Below are positions 47,955-59,681 of a stretch of DNA of 64,000 bases, in pieces; within the stretch, counting starts at the first letter, position 1; every line of letters starts with the position of its first letter. Source of the DNA: Typhlomys cinereus (lineage: Eukaryota > Chordata > Mammalia > Rodentia > Platacanthomyidae). The stretch lies in NCBI GenBank assembly GCA_023101885.1, contig JALPQD010000007.1, positions 2,500,124-2,564,123 on the forward strand, written 5' to 3'. Both the position numbers and the translations under genes were made by a program. The notes below the pieces were generated by a model, which saw nothing but the letters and a program-made list of their open reading frames with translations, searched no databases and had not been told where the DNA came from.

Positions 47955-48115
47955 CATATGATTAGAGCTGGTGAAATGGTTTAGTAGGTAAAGCCAATTG
48001 CTGGCAAACCTGAGGCTCTGAGTTCAATGTCCCAAGTTCACATGACAGAAGTAGACAAAAAAACTTGCAAGTTGTCCTCTGGCCTACGTGTATTTATTGT
48101 GGAACACATTCACTC
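47955..48115 (+). repeat. B3-like SINE
   Basis: Starts TTAGAGCTGGTGAAATGGTTTAGTAGGTAAAGCC (box A region) with CCTGAGGCTCTGAGTTCAATG (box B region), then GTCCTCTGGCCTACGTG and CATTCACTCACATACA in the tail. This is the typical B3 order. Confidence 0.7.
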
Positions 48116-48199
48116 ACATACAAGATAAATGAATGTCAACAATATGTTTTAGCTTTAAAATTTTTTAAATATCTAAATAATTTTTTGGTTATTTACTTG

Positions 48200-48230
48200 G
48201 AGAGAGAGAGAGAAAGAGAGAGAAAGAGAA
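48200..48230. repeat. (GA)n tract
   Basis: GA dinucleotides with AAAG steps; probably the tail of the reverse SINE that follows. Confidence 0.9.
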
Positions 48231-48328
48231 CATTCATATACCACATGGACTTCTGGGGACCAACTCATGTTGCCAGGTTTACAAGCAATTGTCTTACCTG
48301 CTGAGCTATTGAGCTATCTTACCAACCC
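48231..48328 (-). repeat. B3/B2-like SINE, reverse
   Basis: On the minus strand: GGGTTGGTAAGATAGCTCAATAGCTCAGCAGGTAAGACAATTG, then GTAAACCTGGCAACATGAGTTGG and CCCCAGAAGTCC. Part of the head (AGCTCA) is duplicated. Confidence 0.65.
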
Positions 48329-48365
48329 AGAAATTGTGTGTGTGTATGTATTTGTGTGTATGCAT

Positions 48366-48367
<2 letters not shown>

Positions 48368-48409
<42 letters not shown>
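48368..48409. repeat. (AT)n microsatellite
   Basis: About 20 alternating AT dinucleotides, flanked by GTGTGTATG on the left. Confidence 0.97.
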
Positions 48410-48412
<3 letters not shown>

Positions 48413-48454
48413 TTATAAGTGTGGGCACTTGCATGCTATAGTGTATGTGTATCG

Positions 48455-48640
48455 TGTATATATATGTCAGAGGATAACCTCAGCAGTTGGTCCTCCTCTT
48501 CTACTTTGTCAGAGACGAAGTCCATCGTGTCCACGCTGTACATCCACAGTAGCTGACCTATGAGTTTCAGGCGATCCTGTTGTGTCTCTCTTGACTCCTG
48601 GGAGGGCGCACTAGGCTTGCTGACATGTGCAATGCTATGT
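48455..48640 (-). repeat. B4-like SINE, diverged
   Basis: ATGTCAGAGGATAACCTCAGCAGTTGGTCCTC on the left and TGACTCCTGGGAGGGCGCACTAGGCTTGCTGACATGTGC on the right follow the reverse of a B4/RSINE element. The middle is poorly matched. Confidence 0.35.
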
Positions 48641-48844
48641 TGACAGCTAGCAAAGTATTGGATTACCTTTATTCCACATCATAGCTGCTTTACTTGACAC
48701 AGAAACACCTTCTGTTCTCATCTCCAAGAGGGGGATTAAAAATTAATGGGGGGAGGAGTCAGGGAAAGTTTTGCCACATAAGGAAAAATGATGAGATAAA
48801 GAATTAAAATACTACCATGTTTAGTTTTTATAGTCAAGTGTAGA

Positions 48845-49045
48845 TAATCTAAAATAATCACTTAGGAGACACTTCTGAACTTGTCTGCAAATGAGTTTCC
48901 AGGTTGGTTTGGCTGAGGAGGGCAGATCCCCCTCATGTAGAATGAATCCAGAACTGAGTCCACAGGAGGAAGCAAGCTGAGCACTAACATCCATCCCTCT
49001 AGGCTTTCTGGTTGCAGATCCGCCTTGTTCTCAGCCCTGACTTTC
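48845..49045 (-). repeat. Fragment of a URR1-like rodent repeat
   Basis: On the minus strand: GGATGGATGTTAGTGCTCAGCTTGC, CCCTCCTCAGCCAAACCAACCTGGAAACTCATTTGCAGACAAG and TCTCCTAAGTGATTATTTTAGAT follow the common rodent wording of CCACCTCAGTTAACC..., CTCACAGGCATGCCCAGAGGCTTGTCTCCTAGGTGATTCTAGA. A good-looking splice acceptor (TTTGTTTACAG) precedes it, but the repeat explains the open frame. Confidence 0.4.
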
Positions 49046-51104
49046 CCACCCTCGAACTGTAAACAAAAGAAAACAAAACTAAAACAAACAAACAAAAAAA
49101 AACCTTCTTTTTTTAAGTTGTCTTCACCTGGAACTTCATCAGAGTGTCGAAGGAAATGGAAATGACCATGAAATTACAAAGCCTGCTTTTGGGGAAAGCC
49201 CCAAGCCCACAAAAGACAGAAATATCTAGCTGCTCCCTCAGCCCTCCACCACCCCACAACCAGGCCACTAGGCACCAGGTCTGCTGCTGAAAGAGACAGT
49301 GATGGAATGTCAGGAACTGCCAGGAGGTCAAGGGCTTCTGGAGCCAGGGTACATGTCCTGAATACCCTGTGTAGATTTTGTCAGTGACCCCTGCCTGTTC
49401 TGTTCCTGTGAGCCAGTGCTTGTGTAAGAACCCACTGTCCCCTAAGGAGCTTTGGAGAAATGATTCCCCACATTAGTCATTGCTAAGTCGTCGCTATTAA
49501 ACTTCCCCGCTTTTCCCTCACCAAGGTGATTTGATCTCTCATTCTGGAAAAGAGGTTTGCACATCAATACTGGTGTGACCCATACCCCAACAAGAGCAGG
49601 AACATTAATTAATCCTCGACTGAAAATAATTAACTGGAGCTTGGGGTTTCAGACAGCTTCTGACTGTGATGAGCTTGACTTCCTTGCTTAGGCAAAGTCC
49701 ACAAAGGACACAAACCAAGCACTTTTCATAGATGTCATTTTAACCTGTTGTACTCGTGAGCATTCTTTATAGAAGAAACCAGCGGGTGTAAATGTGTTCA
49801 GGAGGATTTCCTGAACCTCAGGTGGATTGGTGGATTCAGAGCAACATCAGTAGTGCGAGTATAAAGCTGCTCACATATCCTGTGCTCTGGAGGGAGAGCT
49901 TTAGGAAATGGAGATTTGGGAACTAGCAGTTTGTATGAAACCATTTGAATTATTTATTTTGCAGTCTCTATATTTGTCATGCCATTTCTATCAAGATGTT
50001 TATATTTTCAAATGCCTCTCATAATTGACACTTCCAGCCCAATGCCACAATCTCCAGCAAGCCATTGTTGATCATCTTTAAGAAGCTAATTAATAAATGA
50101 ATATAAGTGGCACTTGAATGAATCAATGAGCTAATGGCTAAATAAAGATAGACACATGAGTCGACAGGAAGTCCTAGCAATCATGCAAATGTATATTTTC
50201 ATCCTAGACTTGTGCATAACATGTTGATCTAATAAGTATTTTTAAAACTCTCTTTAAAATTTTTGAGGCAAAGATAAAAAAATGCTTTTCTCTTCCATGT
50301 TTCTACACTACCCAAACACACATTGTAATTTAAGGAACTCCAGTTTTGCTAGGGTTTGATGCAGATTTCTGTGGCTAATACAAGAAAGTTATTCTTATCT
50401 CCAAGCGTAAGGAAGCAATTAAGGAACATATGAGTTTAGCTTTGAATATTAAACAAGACAGATACTGATTTAAAAAAAAGCATTTGGGAGGGATGTTAGG
50501 AGTGTATTGAGTAGAAGAAAATGGAGAACTTTATTTTTAGAGATAAAATATTTAAACTACAGATTTTGCAAGTGAATATGATAGAGTATGTATGAAAAGT
50601 ATGTATAAAGTATATGTAAAAGGTAAAAATTACACTGTTCAAATAAGAAACTGTTCTGTGTGTGCCTGTGTCTAAAATAACAAACATTCAAAAAGGAAAT
50701 CTGAGAGAAAGGCAAATAAAATATGGAACTCAATGGCTGAAGCTATTGTGGACATTATAATACCATGTATTTGCTATTATAGGATATAGGATGATATAAA
50801 ACTCTAACAGTCAAAGTTAGCCCTTGTCTACCTCTTTATCTCATTATGATGTGATTTGCTCTGAATTCTTGCTAATATACTGTCCTAATTAGTTCCAAAA
50901 GAAAAAAATAATCCCCTTAAGAAGCCAGAGTTTTAGAACTATGCACATAGTAAATTCTCACATACTCAGTTCAGCATGTCTGAGAAATAAGCAAAAGACT
51001 AAATCTTAATTTCTTTCCTCCCCCCTACTCGTCTCCTTCTTTTCTTCCTCCTTATCTTCTTCCTCCTCCTCCTCCTTTCTCTTTTGCTCTCTTTCTCTGT
51101 GCTA
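49046..51104. other. Mostly unique DNA, no gene seen
   Basis: The part at 49345-49615 has LTR-like wording (TATTAAACTTCCCCGCTTTTCCCTCA, then CAACAAGAGCAGGAAC), which I could not confirm. A CT-rich run lies at 51015-51100. Confidence 0.35.
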
Positions 51105-51540
51105 GTTAGATATATATGTGTCAACTTGACAACTGAAGGCTGAGCTCCGCGTACATTTGTGAAGAATTAATAATTAGAGCAAGCACTAGATCAAACTTCT
51201 AGGAGATTTTCTGAATGATGCGGAAAGACCCAGTCCCTAGTGGGTAGGACCATTTCTAGGCAGGTAGGTAAGATGGAGGGAACTGGTTCACTAGTTTGGC
51301 ATACTTTACCATGCTTTGGCATTTTTGCTGTCTGGCAAATGAGGTTCATTTCTTTCTCAGCAATCCCTGTGGATATGATGTGACTTGTTCTCTCAGCTTC
51401 TGATGCTAGTGTGAACTTTCCTCCCAAGTTGAGCTATGAACAGTAACTGAGAATCATAAGCAATAATAAAACTCCTTGTTCCCCTAAGCTTTCTCAGCAG
51501 CATGCAAGTAAACTCTATCTCCAGTTTTGAGGATTAAATA
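51105..51540 (+). repeat. URR1-like rodent interspersed repeat, nearly complete
   Basis: Starts GTGCTAGTTAGATATATATGTGTCAACTTGACAACTGAAGG, carries ACTAGATCAAACTTC, CCAGTCCCTAGTGGGTAGGACC and GGCAGGTAGG in order, and ends AATCATAAGCAATAATAAAACTCCTTGTTCCCCTAAGC. These match the ordered blocks of the rodent repeat (TGTCAACTTGACA, GGGCCCAGCCC...GTGGG, CTAAGCCAAATAAACCCTTTCCTCCCC). Confidence 0.5.
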
Positions 51541-53934
51541 TCAGCTTCACACATACTAGGCAAACACCTATAAATGTGAGTTATATTACAGTCATTTTTA
51601 ATTCTTTGCTTTGAATCATTATATTCCTGAGTTTCCCAGGCTGGCCTTGAACATACTCACAGTTTTATATTTAATAGATGGCATGCTCCTTGTATAGCTA
51701 CTCTCTGAACAATTGACTGTAATGAATCAATTTGATAATAATACTAGAGCTTGAATTAGAACCATCTAGAAATTGCTTGCATTAAATTCAGAGCAATCTG
51801 GAGTTATGATCTAGAAATGGCTGGCTTGCTCATTATAAACTCTTTATCTCACTAAAAATGGTGGACAATTTTTAAATTATGCTGATGAAATGGAATAGCC
51901 TGTAGATGTGTAAATCACTGGTAGCTTGCCAGGTAGGATCTCAGGAAAAAGTGAGAGGAAGAAGCAGGTGTTTGGTGTACTTTCCTGGGGGACCATGGCC
52001 ATTCAACACTAACACTGAGAGTGAGAAGCTGGCTTGGATTTCTCTTATCTCCTATCATTTATATCCTTGTACTTCAGGGAGAATAAGTAGACCAGAAATT
52101 ATGCTGCACATAGGTTTAAATTTGACTTCAAATAATCTCAACATCTGATACCATGAAGCAGAAATTGTGTGCAGAAACCTTGAAATCAAGGGCGTTCCCT
52201 CTGAAGAAACCCACATTATTTAAAGCTTCAAATTATTTTTTTTTGCAATTCTGTATAACGCCAGACATTCCATTAAAATTTATGTACTTGTAAGTGTGCA
52301 AAAAACCCACAGATATTAATGAAAACAAAAACAAAGGGCAAAGTGAGAGATTGGGTAGGGGATCTATTTTTAGAATATTCAGGTGAACAAGTTTCCATTC
52401 ACAAATGTTGAAAACGCAAATGTTTTCCCATTTGAACCTTGAAGGAAATGAATGGATAACGAGTTTGGTAGACTGTGGGGTGGACATTTTGGGAAAAGAC
52501 CAGAGTCTGATATTTGTGTCCATTATGGTGGACACTTAGGTGTCATACATGAGTCTTAATGATGTTCAAAAAGGAAAACCACAATGATGCCGTCAATATC
52601 CCTTCCTGCCCATCAGCACAGTTGCTGTTAGTAAATAGTGTTCTAATCATCAGTTAGTAGTTACTGATAATGTTCTGGAGAAAACGTTACTTCCAACAGC
52701 TTATTGCAAGAAAAAGAGTATGTGGAGACATGTATTAGAAGACCTGCAAAATCTCATTGTGACAAAATTCTTTTGAAATCTAAGCCTTTATGAACTTCAG
52801 CAAAGTATAGAGAGATAGACATCACTCAATATACACAATCAGACATATTGTGCCTATGATTGTGCAACCATGACCGTCATAAACTGAACCAAATTCCAAG
52901 ACTCAGCACTGACTGAAACATTCCACCCAGCATTGTCACTTGAACGATGGCACTATTGGTTTGTCCTGTCTATCTGAGCTCTGTATTCTCCTGCCTTCCA
53001 TTAACTGTGCTACGTTCTCAGTCAAGTTTTCCAGGTCCCCCTGCTTTCTTGACTTTTCGGACCTATTCTGTCCCCTATATTGTAGGGCTTTTATTTCTAT
53101 TGTCTTTCAAAAGTCTTCAGGGCAATGATAAGATTAATTTCAGTCCAGATTTTGTAAGTTTTTGTCTTTACTATAGTGCCACAATTATTTTGAAGATAAG
53201 TGTATAATAAAACATTATCTTTTCTACATACATACTTAATCAACACCTTTTACTGCATCCCTAGAAAAATTTATCTCAATTTTATTATATGCATTTGTTT
53301 GTATTCTGATTTCCTTCATAGTATAACTTTTTTGTAATTTACATAAATGGATTTGTTGCTATATGTTTCACCTATTATTTTATTACTGCTGAAGATTTCC
53401 TGACAGCATTTCTTTAAAGAAAATTATTCAAAATTAATTAGTTTCACCCTGTCCAGGACTCTACTCATCCTTTGGTATTCATAAAGATTCCTGAAAATAT
53501 GTTTTTCCTCTCCATTTTCCATCTCTTTCTTCTAACCCATGCTTTGATACTAATAAAGCTGTTGATTTCAGACGATGAGCTTTAGTTTTTCCATGACTCT
53601 GAACACTGGCATAAAGTTGTTGAGGCTATGTAAACCCAGTCCTGGATGTGTTTCAAGTCACATGCTCTCTATAATACAGTATTACATGAAATCCAATGTC
53701 TTTATTGAATTTTACTTGGATGTAAGTGCAATGTAAGGATGCAAGGGCATGCAAAATTTAACAAAAGTATACTTTCATATACTTTGCATATGTATATTTT
53801 TCTCTGTTGTTAAATATGTTTTTTCAGACTCTATCAGTTTTACAATAACACTTCATGTTCTGGTACCAAATTCTCTCAGTCTCACAGCAACACCCCACTT
53901 GTCAGTGCCAATTTCTTTGCAGCTTTTCTGTACG
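51541..53934. other. Unique AT-rich DNA, no gene seen
   Basis: No named repeats. Overlapping short frames at 52940-53207 have no family character. Confidence 0.4.
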
Positions 53935-54310
53935 TTGCAGATAAATTCACAACTGAACAGCTTATGGGAACAAGGGGAGTTTGTTCTTGCTCACAATTCT
54001 GTTATAGTCTGTAGTCCAGCTTAGCAGGAGAGCTCATACGAGTATCAGAAGTTGAGGGAATTGGACACAACATAGCCACAGGAATTACTGATGGGCGGGC
54101 AAGCATCACTTGACAGACAGCCAAACTATGTTGAAGTACCCAAACTACTGTACTAGTTCTCTCCACCTTCTTCACCTACTATGGGCTAGGTCTTCAGTCA
54201 CATACAAATTAGATATTCTTCTGCAAATTTACATAGGGCTTGACTTGTCTACCAATTCTTCAAAAATGTTCAGAGCTTTCCTTTCAATTGTTCGGTTGAC
54301 ACCTACATCT
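53935..54310 (-). repeat. Rodent interspersed repeat, family B
   Basis: Third copy of the element at 12912-13265 and 37928-39130: GGGAACAAGGGGAGTTTGTT, CTGTAGTCCAGCTTAGCAGGAGAGC, TTCACCTACTATGGGCTAGG and GTTGACACCTACATCTCAC. It carries no L1 insertion. Confidence 0.6.
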
Positions 54311-54779
54311 CACTAGGACATAGACAATACAAGCTGAAAAATCTTTGGGCTATTATCTTCAGAAACTAGCAAATATAAATAAGTGAGTGCCGTTCTCAAG
54401 CATGTTCTTTTGTACATTATTCTAATTAACCACACACAATGAGCTGCCAAAATATGTGGCAGTTCCTTTTGAATCTTCCTGTAAGGATTTTTCTTAAAAT
54501 AGTTGAGTTTTTTTAAGTCTTTAGAAATTACCGTGCAGGGAATCTCCTATTAACCGATCACCACATTGATTTAACTGAGTCCCGAGTTTGTGCTCATGCC
54601 TGGATTCATCACAGAAAGAGGGTCCCAGAGATGGTCTTTGCGCCTCAGGCCACCTGTATGCTTCCATGAACAGGTTTGCAAGTCTTGTCTTTCTTAAAAG
54701 TTCTATATTTGAATACATTTTCCCACACCAGGGATTTCATTGCATTCTGAGGAAACCAACACAAAACAACAGGCACGAA

Positions 54780-55770
54780 GGTGCAGGGGGGACTAGAAAA
54801 CAAGTTGGAAAGCTCGGGTGTGCGGCAGCAAAGAGTGGACAGAAACCAGACGCCGCCCAGACACAGTGGTTCCTTTTTTTTTTTTTTTTTTTTTTCTAGA
54901 TTTAGTAAAAAGACGAAGTGCCCTAACATCAGTCGCTAGGGAACAGTGGTACCGAGGGAGGTCACGCCGCCTCGGTGGACCTTCAAGCAAAGCAGAGAAG
55001 AAAACGCTCAGTGATGCACAGTTGCATGAGCTGGTGCTTGGCTACAATACAGTTTCAGAAGGGATCTGTCAACCCTTAGCAAGCAGATGCTGGGAGGAAA
55101 ACCCTGCTCTCCACAGTTTGCTCACTGATGCCTGGGAGGGAACCGCCTTCTGTGATCATCTCAACCTCAGCCTTGGGGAAGTACCACCCCGTGCATCCTT
55201 TTTTATTTCTAAGCCCCCAAACCTTCGTTTTCCTCTGGTTGAGAGAGCAGCTATTGGAGTTACTGTGGTGGAGTTACGGAGAGTCCCGCTGGAACATGAG
55301 CGCCAGGGCCCCAGATCTAAGCACTGCACAGGGGAGAGTGCACTGGGAGAAGGAAGCAGAAGATGCTGCCGCGTGGAACTGCGGCTGGACCCCTGGGAAG
55401 AGCAAGACCAGCTTTGCGAACAGGAGCAGAGGATTAGGGAAAGCCGGCATGACGGGAACACGCGGGCCCCCAGTGCTCACACCTCAGCCCCGCCCAGCCG
55501 GCTCCCAGAGCCCCAAGCAGCTGCAGGAAGCTGTCTTCCACTAGATGTCCCGCAACTCTCCGGTGCCCAGACCCGCGGGTGTGGGGAAGCTTCCCGGCAG
55601 GCGGTCCAAGGGCTCAGCCCCTGGTAGCAACCAGAGGGCGAGTTCTCTTTTCATCAGATTGACCAGCCAGGGTATAAGACATGGGAAGGAATTCTGTCCA
55701 GCTGCGGTCAATGCAGCCTGTGAGTGGCAAGGAAAACCAGAGCAGGGGGCAGCCCGTGGATGACCCCAGG
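54780..55770. other. GC-richer segment with CpGs, function unknown
   Basis: This 1 kb stands out from the AT-rich surroundings. It contains many CpG sites (for example GACGCCGCCCAGACAC near 54850, GGTCACGCCGCCTCGG near 54960, ACCCGCGGGTG near 55570) and long open frames on both strands. The longest plus frame (54818-55627) passes through a 22-base T run and so cannot be a simple gene. No family is recognised. It may be a weakened CpG island, a promoter or first exon of an unseen transcript, or old retroelement sequence. Confidence 0.4.
54863..54953 (-). mobile_element. Short retro-inserted fragment with poly(A)
   Basis: ACAGTGGTTCC (54863-54873) and ACAGTGGTACC (54943-54953) flank a 22-base T run (54874-54895) plus 47 bp. 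On the minus strand this reads as a 47-nt sequence followed by poly(A), bounded by a target duplication with one mismatch. The 47-nt source is not recognised. Confidence 0.55.
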
Positions 55771-57298
55771 GAAAAAATGAATTCCCATTCTTTTAGAAAC
55801 GAAGTGAACTGCAAAATAAAAAGACAGAGAGAAAAAAATATTATCTACTCTCCATATTCTGAGCATGAAAAAAAATTCTCAATAATGAAAATTCATTATT
55901 TGGCTGTTAATGTCTTTTTTCTGCACTGGGTGTTTTTCTCTGTCCTATCTTGCTCCCCCTCCCAACCCCTCCATTTTTATTGCTTATTTATTAATGTTTT
56001 AGAATTAATAATTTTAAATTCCTAGATTATCTTGTATATATTTTAGTTTCCTCATTCTCTATCTTTATTGGTGACATAGTTGTCATCTGTAATTGCATTA
56101 TGCAAATATCAGATTTGCTTATTAGTAATATTTACTGAGTTCCTGGGGTCTGCTTCCTCTCCCCTGAGTGGTATTGCGGACTGAGACATAAAGCAAAAAG
56201 GAAAAAGTTTCTCACTAGAAAGTCCTTTCGTGACAGTGGAAGAAATATCTATCCAACTGCTGCACACATTTCAGTACAGAACAAATACAGCATGAAAACC
56301 AAGAAGAGTTCATAATTCTTGCATAACTGAACCCAAACACACCGAAATATTTGAAATATCAAGAATTCTAAAGTCTCATTTTTAAAATGAACAATGAGTT
56401 TCAAAAGGAAACAATGAATTAAGAGAAAGTCCAGAAGAAAATGTAGCAACTCTATAAAAAAGTTATTCCTGTAAAGGAATAGACATGCCACAAATCAGTA
56501 TCACCGTGTCACATTCTCGGTAAAATACTAAGAGAATAGCACCAAGATCAAGGATAAACACTGAAGTCTACAAAAGAGAATCAAAAAGCTACTTACAAAG
56601 GCAAACTAATTAGCATTGCATAATGTTTCTAAGAAACCCTAAAAGCTGAGAATACAGGGAACAAAATATTTAACACACTTACAGTTGAAAAAAAAACAAC
56701 AAGCATACTGCAAGAAGCAGTTATTTTAGAACTGATAGAGGAATAAAAACTCTTCAAGGCACCACTAAGCAAAGCAACTCATGATTACTGTGACATCCCT
56801 GAGATACACAAAGTAATTTTAAACACGGATTTTAAAAAGCCTTTCAAAAATCATGATATCTCTCAAAAGATTGCATGTCACAAGAACAACAAATAACAAG
56901 AAGTGATAAGCATCAGCTAATTTACCAACCAACCTCTAAGATTAGTAAGAGAAAAAAAGAAAAAAGAACATTACTTCAATCAACCAGAAGAATGTGTAAA
57001 TTAACATATAGTCCTCTTCAGTACCTTAGGTGTAAATGTTCTTTCTAATAAAAAAGATGCAGATTGGTTTACTGGATTAGAAAGATGTGTGAAAGAAACA
57101 CACTTCATTGATAAAGTCCTACCTGGACCACAAGTGAAAGGATGCAAAGCAGCATTTCAAACAAATAAAGACTAAAAGCAAGCTAGCTTACATCTTCTCA
57201 TGTCTACCAAAATGAAAATTTCAGCAAAACAAAATAGAGAAGATAAAAGTGGTCACTTCACAAAAATATAGGAAGCAATCTGTCAAGAATATCTAATA

Positions 57299-57602
57299 GG
57301 GCTGGAGTGGTGGCTCAGGGGTTAAGCCTCCGCCTTGCAGGTGGAAGGTCCTGAGTTCGGATCCCAGATCCCATGTATAGACGCCAGGAGGAAGCGGGGG
57401 CGGCCTGCGCTTCTGGTCCTGGTAGGGCGGAGCCTGTGAATGCTGGGGCAGAAGGAGGTGAAGGCGTCCATGGTGGTTCACGAATTCGTCCGTGGTTCTA
57501 CACACACAGACACACACACACACAGACACACACACACGTGCACATACACATGCACATGCGCACAGTTGAATAAATAATAATAATAATAATAAATTTAAAA
57601 AA
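57299..57602 (+). mobile_element. (CA)-tailed SINE with tRNA-like head
   Basis: Box A TGGCTCAGGGG at 57311-57321 and box B GAGTTCGGATCC at 57353-57364 mark a pol III promoter. The body contains GAAGCGGGGGCGGCCTG, TTCTGGTCCTGGTAGGG and GTCCATGGTGG, then CACACAGACACACA repeats and (AAT)n/A tail. Target duplications AAGAATATCTAATA at 57285-57298 and 57603-57616 are identical over 14 bp, inside ancient L1 copy 5. Confidence 0.92.
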
Positions 57603-58689
57603 AAGAATATCTAATAAATGTAAGTACAACAGTAACAAAAATAGATGCACCAACTATAGGTTCACAAAATTTCATAAAATGAATATGACTAAACATAAAT
57701 AAAAAACTGGTCTGCAGTCCATGATAGAGCAAGACTTCAGCATTCTACTCTCATTATTGCATTGTTTGTAAAACCAAAAATTAATAAAAGAAATTTCAGA
57801 GTAACACATTGCAAAGCAGATAAAATGTATATGACTCACATTTTCAGAATATTTTATTCAACATCTGCAGATGCACATTTTTAAGGAGCCCATGAAATAG
57901 TTTCCAAAATAGATCATATTTTAACCAAGAAGAGAAAGCTTAATAAATATGAAATTGAATTGGTATCTTTTATCTTCTCAGTTCATAATGTGACAAAGTT
58001 AGAATTTGACAGCAAAAGTAACTATAGAATTTATCCAAACAGATGTCAATTGCTCAGATTACTTAGAATCAACAAGGTCAGTGAAGAAATCAGGGGAGAA
58101 AAAGCAGAATTTCTTAAAATCAAATGCAAGTACCAACACCACTTTGCAGAATATGTGAGAGTGAATAAATAGTAGCTATGAACAGCGATAGAAGCAAGCA
58201 AAGAAATTTCCAACAGATAGCCTGATGTTTCACCAAAAGGCCTTAGAGACACATTAACAAGACAACCACAATCTTAGCAAGAGAAGAAAGAGTAAGGATC
58301 AGAGGAGTAATTAGTTGAATGGAAACTCAGTCCACAACAGAAAGATTAATGACCAAAGAGCTGGTTCTCTTCAAACGCAAAGTGCATTGATAAACTCTTA
58401 ATCAAGTTAATATAAGGAAAGACTCACATTAACAACCTTGAAAGTGAAAAATAGGGTATTAACAAAGATATCACTGAAATACAAATAATAGGGAAGGAAG
58501 ACTTTGAAAACCTATACTAGAAAAACTTGGAAAAAGTAGAAGCAGTGGATAGCTTTTTGGCACACAACTTTCCAAAACAAGAGGATTTTTAACCCCCCCC
58601 CAAAATAGATAATAAACAATGGTGCTGGATTTATAATAAAATGGTTTTCATCAAAAGAAACTAGGTCAGCATATATACCTGCTTAATTA

Positions 58690-58928
58690 TTTTTTTCTGA
58701 CTTTTGGAAAGTTTTATTTATTTTTTAACTTATTTTTTCCACTCATGCAAACTTGATAGGTTCCCCATCCCCCTCCCTCCCTCCACCCCTTCCTGGATCC
58801 CCTTACTCCCTCCTCCCTTTCCCTTTCCCTTCCCCCCTCCCTCCCTTTCTCCCAGTGCCCCCCCATTCCTGGAGCATCATCCTTTAGTGTGCATGTCAAA
58901 CTTCCCTCTGGGTCCTCCTCTCTGATGT
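58690..58928 (-). mobile_element. 5'-truncated L1 3' end, inverted (copy 6)
   Basis: On the minus strand it reads a G-rich tract, then GGGGAACCTATCAAGTTTGCATGAG and the A-rich end, like the last 240 bp of copies 1 and 2. It is inserted opposite to ancient copy 5. Possible target duplications (TATACCTGCTTAATT and TATCTGCTGAATTTT) are too unlike to rely on. Confidence 0.8.
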
Positions 58929-59184
58929 GTAAGCTATCTGCTGAATTTTAAAGCCATGAAAACTATTACTAATATCCTTTTCACTATTACCCAAAAAGTA
59001 AAATGGAGAAATACTCTTCTTTAATCTACAATGCCTGAATTAGCTTGATACCAAAACTAGATAAAGAAACAACAGAATTAGTTGACAATCAAAGCAACAG
59101 CAGAGAAGAGACTAATGAACACAAGTGTAAATATCTTCAATGATATTCTTGAGAAGCAAGCTCAAGAATAACTTTACAAAGATT

Positions 59185-59350
59185 ATCTGCCAAGGCTGAC
59201 ACACTCAGCAGGTAGGGTGATTGCCACCAAGCCTATCAAACTGAGTTCAATCTCAAGAACCCACATGGTGGAAAGAAAACAACTCCCTCAATTTGTCATC
59301 AGACTTCCACATCTGCAGCACGATGCGCACAACTCCCAACGCAAGACAGA
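59185..59350 (+). repeat. B3-like SINE
   Basis: CTGACACACTCAGCAGGTAGGGTGATTGCCACCAAGCC (box A region), TGAGTTCAATC (box B region), AACCCACATGGTGGAAAGAAA and TCAGACTTCCACATCTG then CGCACAACTC in the tail follow the B3 order. It lies just before the younger SINE. Confidence 0.7.
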
Positions 59351-59391
59351 ATGAATGGCTGTAAAGTGCGAATTTTAAAAAATGTATACCA

Positions 59392-59681
59392 TTGGGCTGG
59401 AGAGGTGGCTCAGGGGTTAAGCCTCTGCCTTGCAGGCAGAAGGTCCTGAGTTCAGATCCCGGATCCCACGTATAGACGCCAGGCGGAAGCGGGGGCGGCC
59501 TGTGCTTCTGGTCCTGGTAGGGCGGAGCCTGTGAATCCCAGGGCAGAAGGAGGTGGAGGCGTCCATGGTGGTTCCCAATTCGTCCGTGGTTCTACACACA
59601 CACATACACACATGCGCGCACACATACATATGAACACACACACAATTGAATAAATAATAAAAAATTAAAAAAAATATTTAA
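59392..59681 (+). mobile_element. (CA)-tailed SINE with tRNA-like head
   Basis: The same family as 57299-57602: GGGCTGGAGAGGTGGCTCAGG head, box B GAGTTCAGATCC, GAAGCGGGGGCGGCCTG and CCTGGTAGGGCGGAGCCTG in the body, then an ACACACACATACACA tail and A-rich end. Flanking AAAAAATGTATACCA at 59377-59391 and 59682-59696 is identical over 15 bp. Confidence 0.92.

Noticed and set aside
48862..49060. Minus-strand exon with a strong splice acceptor (TTTGTTTACAG)
   Set aside because: The sequence downstream follows a common rodent interspersed repeat, and no donor closes the frame.
49345..49615. Possible LTR with TATTAAACTTCCCC and a GTGTGACCCATACCCC-like end
   Set aside because: The wording is suggestive but no boundaries or target duplication were found.
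54818..55627. 269-codon plus-strand frame in the GC-richer segment
   Set aside because: It reads through the 22-base T run of a small retro-insertion (a run of Phe) and overlaps other equally long frames. No family is recognised.
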